This document shows positions 36,095-46,661 of a stretch of DNA of 64,000 bases, piece by piece. The notes beneath the pieces were generated by a model. The model was given only the letters and a program-made list of their open reading frames with translations. It was not told the origin of the DNA and did no database searches. Location of the stretch: assembly GCA_020912385.1 (NCBI GenBank), contig CP087207.1, positions 62,001-126,000 of the forward strand. The letters are read 5' to 3'. A program made the translations under genes and the position numbers. Positions within the stretch are counted from its first letter, which is position 1, and each line of letters starts with the position of its first letter. The stretch is from Neofusicoccum parvum (Eukaryota > Ascomycota > Dothideomycetes > Botryosphaeriales > Botryosphaeriaceae).

Positions 36095-37162
36095 ATGTCG
36101 GACAGTCTCGTTCCAGAAATCGAGGCCCTGATCCACAGGCGACTTCGGTCCCTGGATGTGCATGAGCAAAGGCGGATATTAGGTGCAGCGCTTGATATCT
36201 ACTCACAGCCCGACAGTATAATCGCTCTCCGCCACGGCAGGCCCGTGGCGCTAGTTCACGAGCGTACGGGGCGCGCCTTCAACCTTGGAGGTGCCCACCA
36301 CGTTATGGAGGCCACCACAGTCCCGATGCAGCGCATCCCCTACTTCGATGATCTTCTGGAGAACCGCGGAAACGCTCAACCCCAGCGCAGAGGATCCGAT
36401 CATGGTGCGTATAACGCCCGTTACGCTGTACCCCCCGATTTCAGACCGCATCATAGCTCACGGCATGCGGGTGGATACCACCCACACGCGTCGAGGCGCA
36501 ACAGCCACCGTGAGTCAGGATCCAGCAGACATACCGGAGGTGCTGCCTTTCGCTGGACTCGTCGCCCTCACCGCAGTGACGCGGGTAGAAGCCGCCATGA
36601 TCGTGACCGGAGCAATGAGCGTTTCCGGCGCGAGGCAGAAGATGCAGCCAGAAGATCGGCTGAGCAAGATGCTCGAGAGCGCTGGGACCGCGATCGGCAC
36701 CGGTATGACCGGTACGACGACCGTTACGCCGGCCGGTATGATGATCGACCCAGAGATTACTTCACGGGATCTCGTGGCAGGGAATCTGGCCGCTATTCTC
36801 CTCCACACCAGAGCCATGGTTACTCTTCCTCTTCTCGCAGTGCTCAATCGCCACCACGACCGCAGCCACAACCTTACCCACAAGCGCCGCCCGCAAATGA
36901 GACCCAGACTCAGCGCTTCGTGCGGCTAACAAAGACTCCTTACGGCTTCTACGACATCCTCGGTGTTGACAGAGAAGCTTCTCAGGCTGATATCAGGAAG
37001 GCATATAGGAGGATTGCCCTTTTGCACCATCCCGATCGCAACCCAGACGACCAGGAAAATGCGGATGCCAGGTTCAAGGCCATCAATGAGGCCCATGAGA
37101 CACTGACAGATGACTTACAGAAGGAACGCTATGATATCTTCGGCATGCAGCCGCTGTCATGA
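36095..37162 (+). CDS. J-domain (Hsp40-type) protein with C-terminal J domain
   Basis: Co-chaperone-like protein of 355 residues. Residues about 1-80 form a folded segment (VPEIEALIHRRLRSLDVHEQ). Residues about 100-270 are a low-complexity Arg/His/Asp/Ser-rich region with many RYD/DR repeats. The J domain lies at the extreme C-terminus, starting Y-G-F-Y-D-I-L-G-V with the essential H-P-D loop motif (LLHHPDRNP) and ending Y-D-I-F-G. The J domain stimulates Hsp70 ATPase; the Arg-rich region could bind RNA or phase-separate (inference). No G/F region, zinc finger or client-binding domain is present, so this is a type III J protein. The frame stays open upstream to 35912, but ATG 36095 gives the sensible N-terminus. 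No intron is needed. Confidence 0.85.
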   Translation: MSDSLVPEIEALIHRRLRSLDVHEQRRILGAALDIYSQPDSIIALRHGRPVALVHERTGRAFNLGGAHHVMEATTVPMQRIPYFDDLLENRGNAQPQRRGSDHGAYNARYAVPPDFRPHHSSRHAGGYHPHASRRNSHRESGSSRHTGGAAFRWTRRPHRSDAGRSRHDRDRSNERFRREAEDAARRSAEQDARERWDRDRHRYDRYDDRYAGRYDDRPRDYFTGSRGRESGRYSPPHQSHGYSSSSRSAQSPPRPQPQPYPQAPPANETQTQRFVRLTKTPYGFYDILGVDREASQADIRKAYRRIALLHHPDRNPDDQENADARFKAINEAHETLTDDLQKERYDIFGMQPLS

Positions 37163-38023
37163 GTCTACTTACGGTACGGTTCTTTGTCTGACTTTCTCCC
37201 ACTTTTGCTTAGTCAGTTGAATTCATTTCCTTTATAGAGTTTGATTTGCCTTTCCGCCCTCTGTGAGCTATGCATACGTGGACGCATTAGATCGATAATA
37301 ATGGCTATACCTCTGGCGTGAATCCATACTACTTCCTCAGTCTCAAGAGATAATCCATACTGGCGCAAAATCCATCCGATGTACAAAGATGAACCATCGT
37401 AGAATTAAGAGACCCGACTTCACCTCGTCCATCGCCTTTGCCTGACCTCCTAATTGATTACGCTGATCCAGCTCTTCCAAGCCATCTGCTTCAAAAAGAC
37501 AAGCTCCTTCCCCAGCACCCCAGCCATCCACAAAACATTTCGAGGGCATGGAAAAGCTGTAACAAGCAGACATCGCGGTAAAATGAATGGTAGATAGCGT
37601 CGAACTTGGACACCTCTGCCGGAAGTCACATGTCAACCCGGCAAACTGCACTGATACGTATTGGCCGCTGAATAACTCTTGTTAGGCAGCGCTGTTCCAT
37701 GTATTGGTATCTGCCTTGTTCTGTGCATAAGTGCTTATAAGGTTGCAGACAGATTAGAGAGGGGAAAGCTCCGGAATGACCTTTACAGAGGAGATCATCA
37801 TCCAATGTCCCGTATAAACTGGCAGAGGGAAATGCTGAATGAAATTATTGTCAGAACCAGCTACAACGAAAGTTTAGTTGCGGGCAATTGCAAATAGCGC
37901 CAATGAATTTGTCACACGTTCAGAGCTTCCTGGTATTCCAAAAAAGACCATCAGTATTCAGCCGGCCGAGCACGTTGACGCGGGCAGCGTTTATTTAATT
38001 CTATTTACATCTGAGAGCTCGAC
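37163..38023. other. Intergenic between convergent genes
   Basis: About 860 bp. Nothing recognised. Confidence 0.6.
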
Positions 38024-39046
38024 TCACGGCCTCTTTCCATCGACGGTCTCCTTGACCCTCTCGTCCAGGTCCTCCTTGGGCAGGCCCAGCTCGTCGTTCC
38101 AGTACTTGGGGAAGGTGCCGAGCTGCTTCTTCTTGCCGAAGGTGGCGGCGAGGATCAGATCGGTGGCGGAGCTGAAGTCGCCCTTGGACAGCTTCTCGTT
38201 GGTCTCCTTGACGCGGGCGTCGACGTCGACGTCGCCGGCGACGGTCCACTTGGAGCCGGTGGCCTTCTCGAGGCTCGCCAGCACCTGCTTCTGGTTGACG
38301 ACGTGGCTGGCGATGTAGACGTACTCGTTCTTGGACTTGTCGAAGGCGGTGCCGCTGCTCAGCAGCGCGACCAGCGCCTTGCCGATGGTGCTGAGGTTGG
38401 AGACGGCGAACTCGGCCTCGCCGCCGTCCCAGAGCGTGGCCTTCTTCTCGGCCAGGTTGAAGCCGAGGAAGCCGACCTTGAGGCCCCAGTCGAAGAAGGG
38501 GCCGGTGATCAGGCCAGACCAGGAGATGCTGCTCTCCTTGGTCTTGAGGTACTCGACGACCTTGGCCTTGCCGCCCAGGAAGGGCACGAGCGAGACGACG
38601 TCCGCGGAGCTGGTGTTCGAGCCGAACTCGGAGGGGATGAAGCGCTTGACGCCGGCGGCGATGGCGGCATCGATGATGACCTGCTGTGCGGCGAAGCCGG
38701 GCGTGCCGACGATGGACACAACGGCGTCCTGGCCGGCGAAGGCGGACTTCAGGGAGTCGGACGAGTAGTCGGACTTAACGACCTTGACCTCAGAGCTACA
38801 GTCACATGTCAATATAGCGCGCAGAGCCCCGGGGCTTGTAAGCAACTTACGAGAATGCGGACTTGGACTCGGGACGGCTGAGGACGGTCACGTTGAGCGA
38901 TGAGGCGAGGAACTCCTTGAGAATCGAGGGGCCCAGGTTGCCGCCAGCCTGGTAGAGGATGCACGTTAGGCCAGGCTCGGAGAAGAACAGGTGCCCGGGG
39001 GAAGACTTACTCCGATGAGGACGACGTTCTTGATGGGAGAGGCCAT
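38024..39046 (-). CDS. NmrA-like / isoflavone reductase-like NAD(P)-binding protein
   Basis: Atypical short-chain dehydrogenase of the NmrA/isoflavone-reductase-like group: either an NADPH-dependent reductase or a redox-sensing regulator. Exons 39046-39011, 38948-38851 and 38795-38024. The first intron splits the nucleotide-binding motif; joining gives V-V-L-I-G-A-G-G-N-L-G, a G-x-G-G-x-x-G fingerprint. F-I-P-S-E-F-G (typical of the family) and a Lys soon after (G-G-K-A-K-V) follow, the latter a possible catalytic Lys. The C-terminal half ends G-L-P-K-E-D-L-D-E-R-V. Length is about 301 residues, normal for the family. Codon use is extremely C/G-biased at third positions, like the malate synthase next door, pointing to high expression. 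A TATATAG box lies about 110 bp upstream. No partner or pathway is visible in the neighbourhood. Confidence 0.88.
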
Positions 39047-39773
39047 TGTGCAGTTGGAATGGATGCTGTGGATGTGTGCGAGACGAAGACTTGCAAGACT
39101 CGAGAGGTGGTTAGAGGAGCTGAGATGCAGAATAGACTTCAGCCATCCGCAGGACGGCCTATATAGTCCGTTGTTCCACAGGCCGAAGACCATCGAACCC
39201 CCGCCCTAACGAAGTGCTCGCAGCCCCGCCATTCTGCCCCTCCAGAGACGATCGCGTCACACACCCGGCGAACACGCCATTCCGCACGTCTGACGAGATG
39301 AAGCTGTTGCTCGGCGCCATCGTAAGCCAACCTTATTCGCCGGGACGGGGCAAGTGCCGGCTCCCGCGCGGCATTGGGGGAGGAGTTGCGTTTTCTAAGC
39401 TGCGGAATGGTGCGCGGAACGCAGCCCCCGCTTATGTCACGCCGTCCCGATGGGTGCTTGGCGTGGCTCAAGCGCTGCTGCTGCCGTTTGTCAGGCGCGG
39501 AATCCGACGCGGCGGGATGTCCACCCATCGCATCGCGACAAATCACGGCGCCCATTGTGCCGTATTGTCTCATGCACGGTGCGGGCCCGCCCATCGGGTG
39601 TTTCGTCAGCCCGGCCGCCGGCAGTCTTCACTCGGCAAGCTGTCGGAACGCACAGGTTGGCACCGGTAAGTAGTTGGAAAGTTCTCATTAAGCGCTCATA
39701 GCATATGCCCATACAGTACATGAAAGTTCCGGCCTGGTCCTGTCCCGCGTCCAGCAATTTTGTTCCGCCACAC
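39047..39773. other. Intergenic
   Basis: About 730 bp: promoter of the NmrA-like gene and 3' flank of malate synthase. Besides the TATA box nothing is recognised. Confidence 0.6.
39157..39166 (-). promoter_or_regulatory. TATA box of the NmrA-like gene
   Basis: CTATATAGG-type element on the minus strand about 110 bp upstream of the start codon at 39046. Confidence 0.5.
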
Positions 39774-41670
39774 TCACAGCTTCGACGCCGGCGTCGCTGC
39801 TCCCGCCGACGTGATCTCGTTGTACAGCAAGCTATGCGCATTGTCAGCAATCTGTCTGGTCTGGCCACATCGCAGCGAAGAACTCCGTACCTCGTCAAGA
39901 ACTCTGCGTAATCCTCGCCCGTCACCTGGGTGGCGAAGTACTTGGCCGCCAGCTGGTACTTGTTGCCCTTGGGCGCCTTGGACTCCAGCTCCTTGGCCTG
40001 CTCCTGCAGCAGCCGCAGGGCGTAGTCCTTGTCGAGCTTCTTGCCCTCCTTGGTGGCCACGCCGTGCTTGACCCACTGCCACAGCTGGCTGCGGGAGACC
40101 TCGGCTGTTGCCGCGTCCTCCATCAGGTAGTTGATGGGCACGCAGCCGACGCCGCGGAGCCAGCCCTCCATGTAACCCAGGCCGATGTTGAGGTTCTTCC
40201 GGATGCCCTCCTCGGTGATGGAACCGGGCACGTTCATGTTCAGCAGGTCGTTGGGGCCGATGTTCACGTCCTCGCGGCGGATGTGCATCTGGTTGGGCGT
40301 GGGCATGTGCTCGTTGAAGACGTCCGACGCAATCGAGGCGAGGGCGGGGTGGGCAACCCAGGTGCCGTCGTGGCCGGCGCGCGCCTCGCGGAGCTTGTCG
40401 GCGCGCACGTTGGCCATGGCAGCCTCGTTGGCCTTCGGGTCGTCTTTGATGGGAATCTGGGCAGCCATACCGCCCTGCGAAACGTCAGTGATGTCGATGG
40501 GAGAATCAGGCGTCGGGTCTTACCATGGCGTGGACGCCTCGCCTGTGGCAGGTCTTGATGAGCAGCTTCACATATGCGTCCATGAAGGGCACCGTCATCG
40601 TCACAGCCGACCGGTCGGGCAGCACGAAGTTGGAGTTCTGGCGGAAGCGCTTGATGACGCTGAAGATGTAGTCCCAGCGGCCGCAGTTGAGGCCTGAGCT
40701 GTGGTCGCGGAGCTCGTAGATGATCTGCGAGAGTTGTCAGAGCTGCCCATTTTCACATGTCAATTGTCGCTCGACTAACCTCATCCATCTCAAAGGCCGC
40801 CATGATGGTCTCGATCAGGACAGTGCCCCTGATGGTTCCCCGCGGCATGCCAATGTAGTCCTGAGCGAGGTTGAAGACGTCGTTCCACAGCCTGGCCTCG
40901 AGATGGCTCTCCATCTTGGGCAGGTAGAAGTACGGGCCGGTGCCGCGCTTGACGAGCTCCCAGGCATTGTTGTAGAAGTATAGACCAAAGTCGAACAGGC
41001 TGCCAGAGATTGGCTCGCCATCGACAGTGAAGTGCTTCTCCTCCAGATGCCAGCCGCGGGCACGAGCGATCAGTGTGGGCAGCGTCCGGTCGGTGCGCAG
41101 CTTGTACTCCTTCTCGCCCTGCTTGAAGTCGACCTGGCGGCGGATGGCGTCGTAGAGGTTGACCTGGCCGTTGACCATGTTGTCCCATGTGGGCGCGCTG
41201 GAGTCTGCCCGGCGTCAGTCAGTCGGCGTCCTGCTCCGCCCGCTAGCTGCTCGCGTGCACTTACCCTCGAAGTCGGCCATGTACGTCCACACATCCGAGT
41301 TCAGGGCGTTGACGACCATCTTCCGGTCGGTCGGGCCGGTGATCTCGACGCGGCGGTCGACCAGGCCCGGGGCCGGCGGGGCGCCCTTCCACGCATCGTT
41401 CTCGCGGATGTGCCTGGTCTCGGGCAGGAAGTCGGGCAGATTGCCCTTGTCGAGCTCGGCCTGGCGAATCTGGCGGCGGTCGAGCAGGGCCTTGCGGCGG
41501 GCATTGAAGGTGCGGTGCAGCACGGAGAGGAAGACAATGGCATCCTTGTTGAGGATCTTGCTGGTCTGGTCGTTCAGCGGGCCCAGGATGTTGACGTCCT
41601 TCAGGACGGCGGCCGGGTTGGGCGCCGGGTTCGCCTTGGCCTGGGTGCCAAACTGTGTCTGCGCAGCCAT
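39774..41670 (-). CDS. acuE: Malate synthase, peroxisomal/glyoxysomal
   Basis: Glyoxylate-cycle enzyme that condenses glyoxylate and acetyl-CoA to malate, needed for growth on C2 compounds and fatty acids. Five exons (41670-41265, 41204-40780, 40724-40524, 40474-39891, 39831-39774) sum to 557 residues, close to fungal malate synthases. Seen are [17 protein letters not shown] (the active-site region split by intron 1), [12 protein letters not shown] (catalytic Arg and Glu), [21 protein letters not shown], and the C-terminal P-A-S-K-L, a PTS1 peroxisome signal. All four introns have GT-AG ends and restore these motifs. Third positions are almost all C or G, expected for a highly inducible metabolic gene. 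Regulation by acetate or carbon source is known for the family; specific operator sites were not identified. Confidence 0.97.
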
Positions 41671-43407
41671 GCTGGTGTGTCTAGCTCCAATGTCGGTTTC
41701 CGGAACGGGATCCAAGTGGTCGGCGCAGAGGGGGCGAGGCTGACAGGAAGGGTGACGGGAAAAGTCGCGATGGCCAGCTCGGGGAAGTGAGGAGTAATAA
41801 AGCGTCGCGGCAGGCGCGACGTCACAATCTTGACCTCGGGTGAGGTGAAGCGCGCCATGACTGGTCTCGGCCAGGCCGCGCGATGATGCTGTGGTTGCCG
41901 GGGGCGGACAAGCTTCCTCGGGCGGAGGGGTCGAGGGCGCGCGATCGGCTTGTGATTGTGCGAGTGTGGGGAAGGCAGCGCGCCTTAGTCAGCCCCGTTA
42001 GCCCAGCGCGCGCCCGCCCGCGCAGCGCGGCCGTCTGCGTCTGCCGGGTGCCTGCTGCGTGCCGCGCTCCACTGCCTCGCCGCGCCTCCGTTGCGGCGCG
42101 ACTGGCTGTCGCAGCACGTCGACGGCCGTCTTCAGCAGCAGCGCCCGCTCCAGCGCTGCTCGCTGCCCGCTGGTCGCTGTTCCCGGCCGCCCCCGAGCTG
42201 TTGCCTCGGCGGCCACGCCCGACAATACCCGGGCCCCTCGGCCGCCTTCCGTCCAAGCGACAACGGCGAGGCACGATAGGGACGCGCCCACTGGGCCGGA
42301 TACGTCACTGGATTATCAGCCCGAATGCAGTATCGCGATCCAACGCTCCACTTAATACCCTTTCCAGCTCCGTTTTCCCCAGACGGCCAGCTCTATAAAG
42401 ACCACGCACCACAGCTCGCCGCGCGCCGCAGGCCCTTTACTCGATGCGAAGCCGTCACCGTGGAGCTCCACCGCCGCCAGTTTACTCGATGCCAACTCGT
42501 CACCCTCCTCGCTCCCGCCCGCCAAGCGCCGTCCTGCGCCGAGCTCCGCGATAAAAGATAAAATTCTCCTCGAACGGCGATGCTGCAGCACGGCTAGATG
42601 TGGGCCTGCAATACCCGCGGCAATTGGCCCGACTGCAGCATCGGCCGCACATCCGTAGTCCCAGTTGGACGGCGGCAGAGCTCCATGGAGTCTCCGTATC
42701 TGCGCCCGGGAAGCGTGCCGGTCGTGGTGGAAGCTGCATGGTCCGGTATCGGCTTCGTTTGCTGGGCTCTCGACGAAAGACCAGAGTGATGATGACACGC
42801 GCTCGTGGATTGGCTTTCAGGAAAAGTATCGGCTTCAGATCAAGCATCCGCCCCTCTAGGCCGTCTCTATCCGCGCCGGGCCAAGGGGTCCTTATCGACC
42901 AACCTCCCCGCCTACATGCCGGAAAACCCACCGTGCCGGGACTCCTTCCACTAATCAACATCTTAGGTCTTTCTCCATGAGTCTACGAGCTTATAGTCAA
43001 TATCTTATTATTTTCCAGCCACTTCTCCACGTTTTAGGTTACAGCCAGAAACATACTACAGTCTTGGTCGTCCTCTTTGGATAAAGATCTGGTGTGCTTA
43101 CGTTACGCTGTATTAAAAACTGAGCTGGTTGTATTGTGCCATGAACTATACCAGAAACGAGTCAAAGTATGGCGCCTGTTTCTGTAAGTGTCCATAGGCG
43201 TGTAGACAGCCACGTGTCAGCGTGCTCTTACTCTGTTGCCTTGCGCGGTCTCACTAATTTCCCTTCCCATCACCACCACTATTATATAGACGTTTCGCGT
43301 ATCCTTCAGATGAGCATCGAAAGCTTCCACTGATAAGCTAACCGATTGGAAACTCTACAGCTGCACTATACCTTCTCAATCAAAGCTTTGCAAGAGCGTA
43401 GCACAAC
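41671..43407. other. Divergent promoter region, partly GC-rich
   Basis: About 1.7 kb between malate synthase (minus) and a glutathione transferase (plus). The part at about 41,880-42,560 is GC-rich with spurious open frames. A TATATAG element lies at 43281-43290, about 120 bp upstream of the transferase start. No further gene recognised. Confidence 0.6.
43281..43290 (+). promoter_or_regulatory. TATA-like element upstream of glutathione transferase
   Basis: ATTATATAGA, about 120 bp upstream of the start codon at 43408. Confidence 0.45.
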
Positions 43408-44294
43408 ATGGCCGCCCAATCTGAGCCCGAGATTATTTTGTATGACTTAGCCTGCACCAAGAACATCTGCTTCTCTCCAGTTGTCTGGCGCATCCGCCTC
43501 ATGCTCAACTATAAGCACATCCCTTACAGGACCATCTTCCTCGAATTTCCGGATATTGAGCCCACGCTGAAAGGGCTGTGAGTTGTGTTCGCCTTCTTTT
43601 GTCCTTCGTTCTTCACCTCTCGCCCCGCCCCACTCCCTCTCCCTTTCTATATTCCAATGCACATCCTTGAAGCCTCCGGCCGCGCATGAAGAAGTCTCCT
43701 GACCTGAAAGTTCTCAGCGGCCTGGTGCCCGGCGAATCCGCGTCGGGAGCCAAACACAAATACACAGTCCCCGCCATCCAGCACGTGCCGACCAACACGT
43801 ACATGATGGACTCGGCGCCCATCGCGCAGTTCCTCGAGTCGACGTACCCGGAGCCGGCGGTGCCGCTGACGTCGGAGCTGGGGCGCGAGATCGAGGCCGG
43901 AGCGCGCGCGCAGGCCGGCACGGCCTTCCGGGCATCGGTGCTGCCGCGCGAGGCGGGCGTGCTGTCGCCGCGCGCGCAGGAGTACTTCCGGCGCACGCGC
44001 GAGGCCGCGCTCGGGCACCGGCTCGAGGACCTGCTGGACCCGCCGGGCAGGGAGGACCAGGCCTGGGCCGCGGTGGACGGCGCCATGCGCGCCGTCAGCG
44101 ACCTGATGCGGACGCACGCCGCCGACGGCCCGTTCGTGCTGGGCGCCCGGCCGAGCGGCACCGACTTCTTCATCGCGGGCGCCCTCCAGTCGGCGAGGGT
44201 GGTGGACGAGGGGGTGTTCCAGAGGAGTGTCAAGTACCCGGGCTACAAGCAGATTTATGATGCATGTCTGCCTTACATGGAGAAGAAGGACTGA
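43408..44294 (+). CDS. Glutathione S-transferase-like protein (FuA-type)
   Basis: Two exons (43408-43577, 43673-44294) give 263 residues. The N-terminal thioredoxin-like domain opens E-I-I-L-Y-D-L-A with the segment N-I-C-F-S-P-V-V-W-R-I-R-L-M-L-N-Y-K, typical of a fungal group related to Ure2p/FuA transferases. Then come V-P-A-I-Q (cis-Pro loop) and M-D-S-A-P-I-A-Q-F-L-E (the glutathione-binding S-x-x-I-x-x-F motif). The C-terminal helical domain includes the D-F-F-I-A-G-A-L motif near its end. The expected role is glutathione-dependent detoxification or deglutathionylation; the substrate is unknown. Exon 2 is far more GC-rich than exon 1. It is not a recent duplicate of the transferase at 369-1176, because the motifs differ throughout. 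Confidence 0.87.
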
Positions 44295-44956
44295 ACGGGT
44301 GGATTCGCAGAGATGGGATCAAGGACTCACTTGCTAGAATAATGAGATACGATTGAAGAATAACGGTGGTGCTTTGGTAATTTTTCACGTACCTGGAGTC
44401 TCTTAATATTGAATAGTTGCGTTACACAATCTATATCAATTATGAACACGCCAACGTGTATGCAGGAGTCTGGGTTGCTCTGGGTCGAAGTACCTCGGAT
44501 TTGGCCCGGCACGCAGGGAGGAGGTGGCTCCATGCGCTCCACCTCTGGGCGGAGCGCGTTCAGCAACCCAAGTGTCGATCGGTGGCTGCATGTCAACCCC
44601 ACATTTTTCTCCTCACAGTGCAAGTCCCGGGTAACCTTCCGACCGAAACTGTAGCCTGCATGCCTCGCCGTGAACGTCATTATTATGCATGTCCATTGCC
44701 GTACAAGCCCGCACACCACCGTGGTGCCACAGTGGCAAAGTTGTCCTTGAGAATGGATGGATGCAAGCTGTATTAAGTGTGTTCTGGTCAGAACTATCTG
44801 GGTATATACGTACAGGATGAGCAAAGCCGCCAATGGGTAGATGACGCTCATACACTACGAATCTAGCAAATTCGTCTCGAAAAATCAAAGCCCTAACTCC
44901 AAGTCTGTGCTCTTGCCCTTGCACATTCTCCCGCTCCCGAAGATGCTCCTCCAGAA
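44295..44956. other. Intergenic between convergent genes
   Basis: About 660 bp. Nothing recognised. Confidence 0.6.
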
Positions 44957-46661
44957 TCACTGCCACGAGAATCTGTTGTTGTTCTTATCGTTCCTGACAT
45001 CCGGTTTGGCCGTGTTGTTCCCGTCCATCTCGTACACCATGGGCACATGCGCACTCGCCAGCTCGTACGCAACGTCCCTGCCGGCACCCAGTTCCTGAGC
45101 CCTGTCCTTGTCCTGATCCCTGTGGCCTCCCATCTCCGCGATCTCGTTGTTGTCGGACTCGATGGGAGCAGGCCGCCACGCGTCGTACGGCGGCTTGTTC
45201 TCGGGCTGCTCCCACGCCGCCGCTTCTCTGATGTCCGGCTTCCGCCGGTGCTTGCGCCGCCAGCAGAAGATCAGAGCCACGATTAAAAAGACGCCCACAA
45301 CGCTGGCGGCAACGGCGATGCCTGCTGTTGCGCCTGTGCTGAGTCCGGCGGCCCCGCCGACCGAGTCGCCTGGGTCCTCGCTGCCCGGGGATAAAATGGA
45401 GACGATGTCGGGCGTCGGGAGAGGATCCGAGAATTTAGCTTGCGTGATGGTGAAGTTTCGGCGTTCATGATCCACGACCAGGTAGGCTTCTTGGAGGAGC
45501 GCCCGGCCGAGCGTGTACTGCGTGTCGTTGGCGGCCTTCCGGATTGGAAAGTAGCGGGTCGTATTTTCGTAGTACGGATACGATATCTCAAGGTCAAAAG
45601 CAGCGTATGGTAGCACGATGTTGGTGCTGTTGGTGTCGCTCGTGTAGATCTCGTTCCCAAGCTTGAAGGTGAATTCCGGGTTGAGGCTCAGCAGTTTCTG
45701 GTGAATGGTGTCGTTTACAAGATAGAAGTTCTTCTCCTCGTCATAGGTGAGACCAAAATTCTGTTCAAAGAGATCGCAGACGTCGTCAGGAAGCCACAAG
45801 TGGGGGACGGTGGAATCCACTAAGGAGAGATGGCCGGTAGTGGTCATGGCAGACACACCGATGAGGCTGTTGGACGCGGTGATGGACTGGACACCAACCA
45901 CCAGGTTGCTGGTGTCGCCGGCCGAGAAGGTGAAATTGAACCTGGGCGGCGACGCGAAGCGGGCCTGGTCGTAGCCGCCTAATATCAGACTGCCAGGAAC
46001 TTTCTTGTTGCCTGTCGCGGCAATGTCAGCGCATGTCGGGGGGATTGGGGGATTCGGCAGACGCACGGTAGTAGGCTCCGGCGGTATAGGCGTAGGATCG
46101 GCTGGGGATGGACTTGTTCTCGGCAAGGTTGTTGAACAGGCTGCCCACCGGCTCGCTGGCGCTGTCAAAGCTGGACGAGGTGGGGCTCACGCCAATGACG
46201 CCCATGAAGTAGTCCTTGACGGCAATGCCGGCGACAACCTGGTGGTCCATGGCCAGAGCACTGCTGTCCTGGCTGCTGCCGAGGCGGATGGTGTCGTAGC
46301 CGTACAGGCCGTTGCCGGTGTAGCCAAGGCTGGCCTCCAGGCCCAGGTCGTAGATGCCAATCTCCTCCCAGGTGGACGACTGGTTGGTCTGGAAGCCGGC
46401 GCTGGCCTGGCCGCGGAAGGTGTCTGTGCCGCGCTCGGAAGCGCAGTCGCTGGGGTCACTGGCGGTGCAGCCTTCAGGCACCGGCACCCATGTCTCGTGA
46501 CCGCGCGTCGAGACGAGCACGCGGAAGTCCTGGGGCGGCGTGCCGACGCTCAGGCGGAAGGTGGACCACTGGCCATCGTTGCCGTCCCACTGGCCGGTGT
46601 TGGGGACGGTGTACGGCGAGGGAGCAGGGTCTTGGCGCGGACGGAGGGCGTGGCGAGCCAT
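44957..46661 (-). CDS. Aspartic-protease-like membrane protein lacking the catalytic motifs
   Basis: Pepsin-fold protein with a C-terminal membrane anchor. Two exons (46661-46067, 46011-44957) give 549 residues. The N-lobe has S-V-G-T-P-P-Q-D-F-R-V-L-V followed by S-T-R-G-H-E-T-W-V-P, where active enzymes have D-T-G-S. The C-lobe has L-V-D-S-T-V-P-H-L-W-L-P where D-[ST]-G-[ST] is expected. So the first catalytic Asp is missing and the second motif lacks its Gly; this is probably a pseudo-enzyme. Y-G-Y-D-T-I-R-L-G and G-S-L-I-L-G-G-Y-D are conserved structural segments. A membrane segment (AGIAVAASVVGVFLIVALIFCW) is followed by a basic stop-transfer and a cytosolic tail of about 100 residues. 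Many N-glycosylation sites. No signal peptide is visible at the predicted start, so a short upstream exon may be missing. Its role could be surface binding or sensing (inference). Confidence 0.83.

Noticed and set aside
38303..38881. 192-codon plus-strand open frame
   Set aside because: Antisense of the NmrA-like gene, caused by codon bias.
41032..41790. 252-codon plus-strand open frame
   Set aside because: Antisense of malate synthase and its promoter; no protein features.
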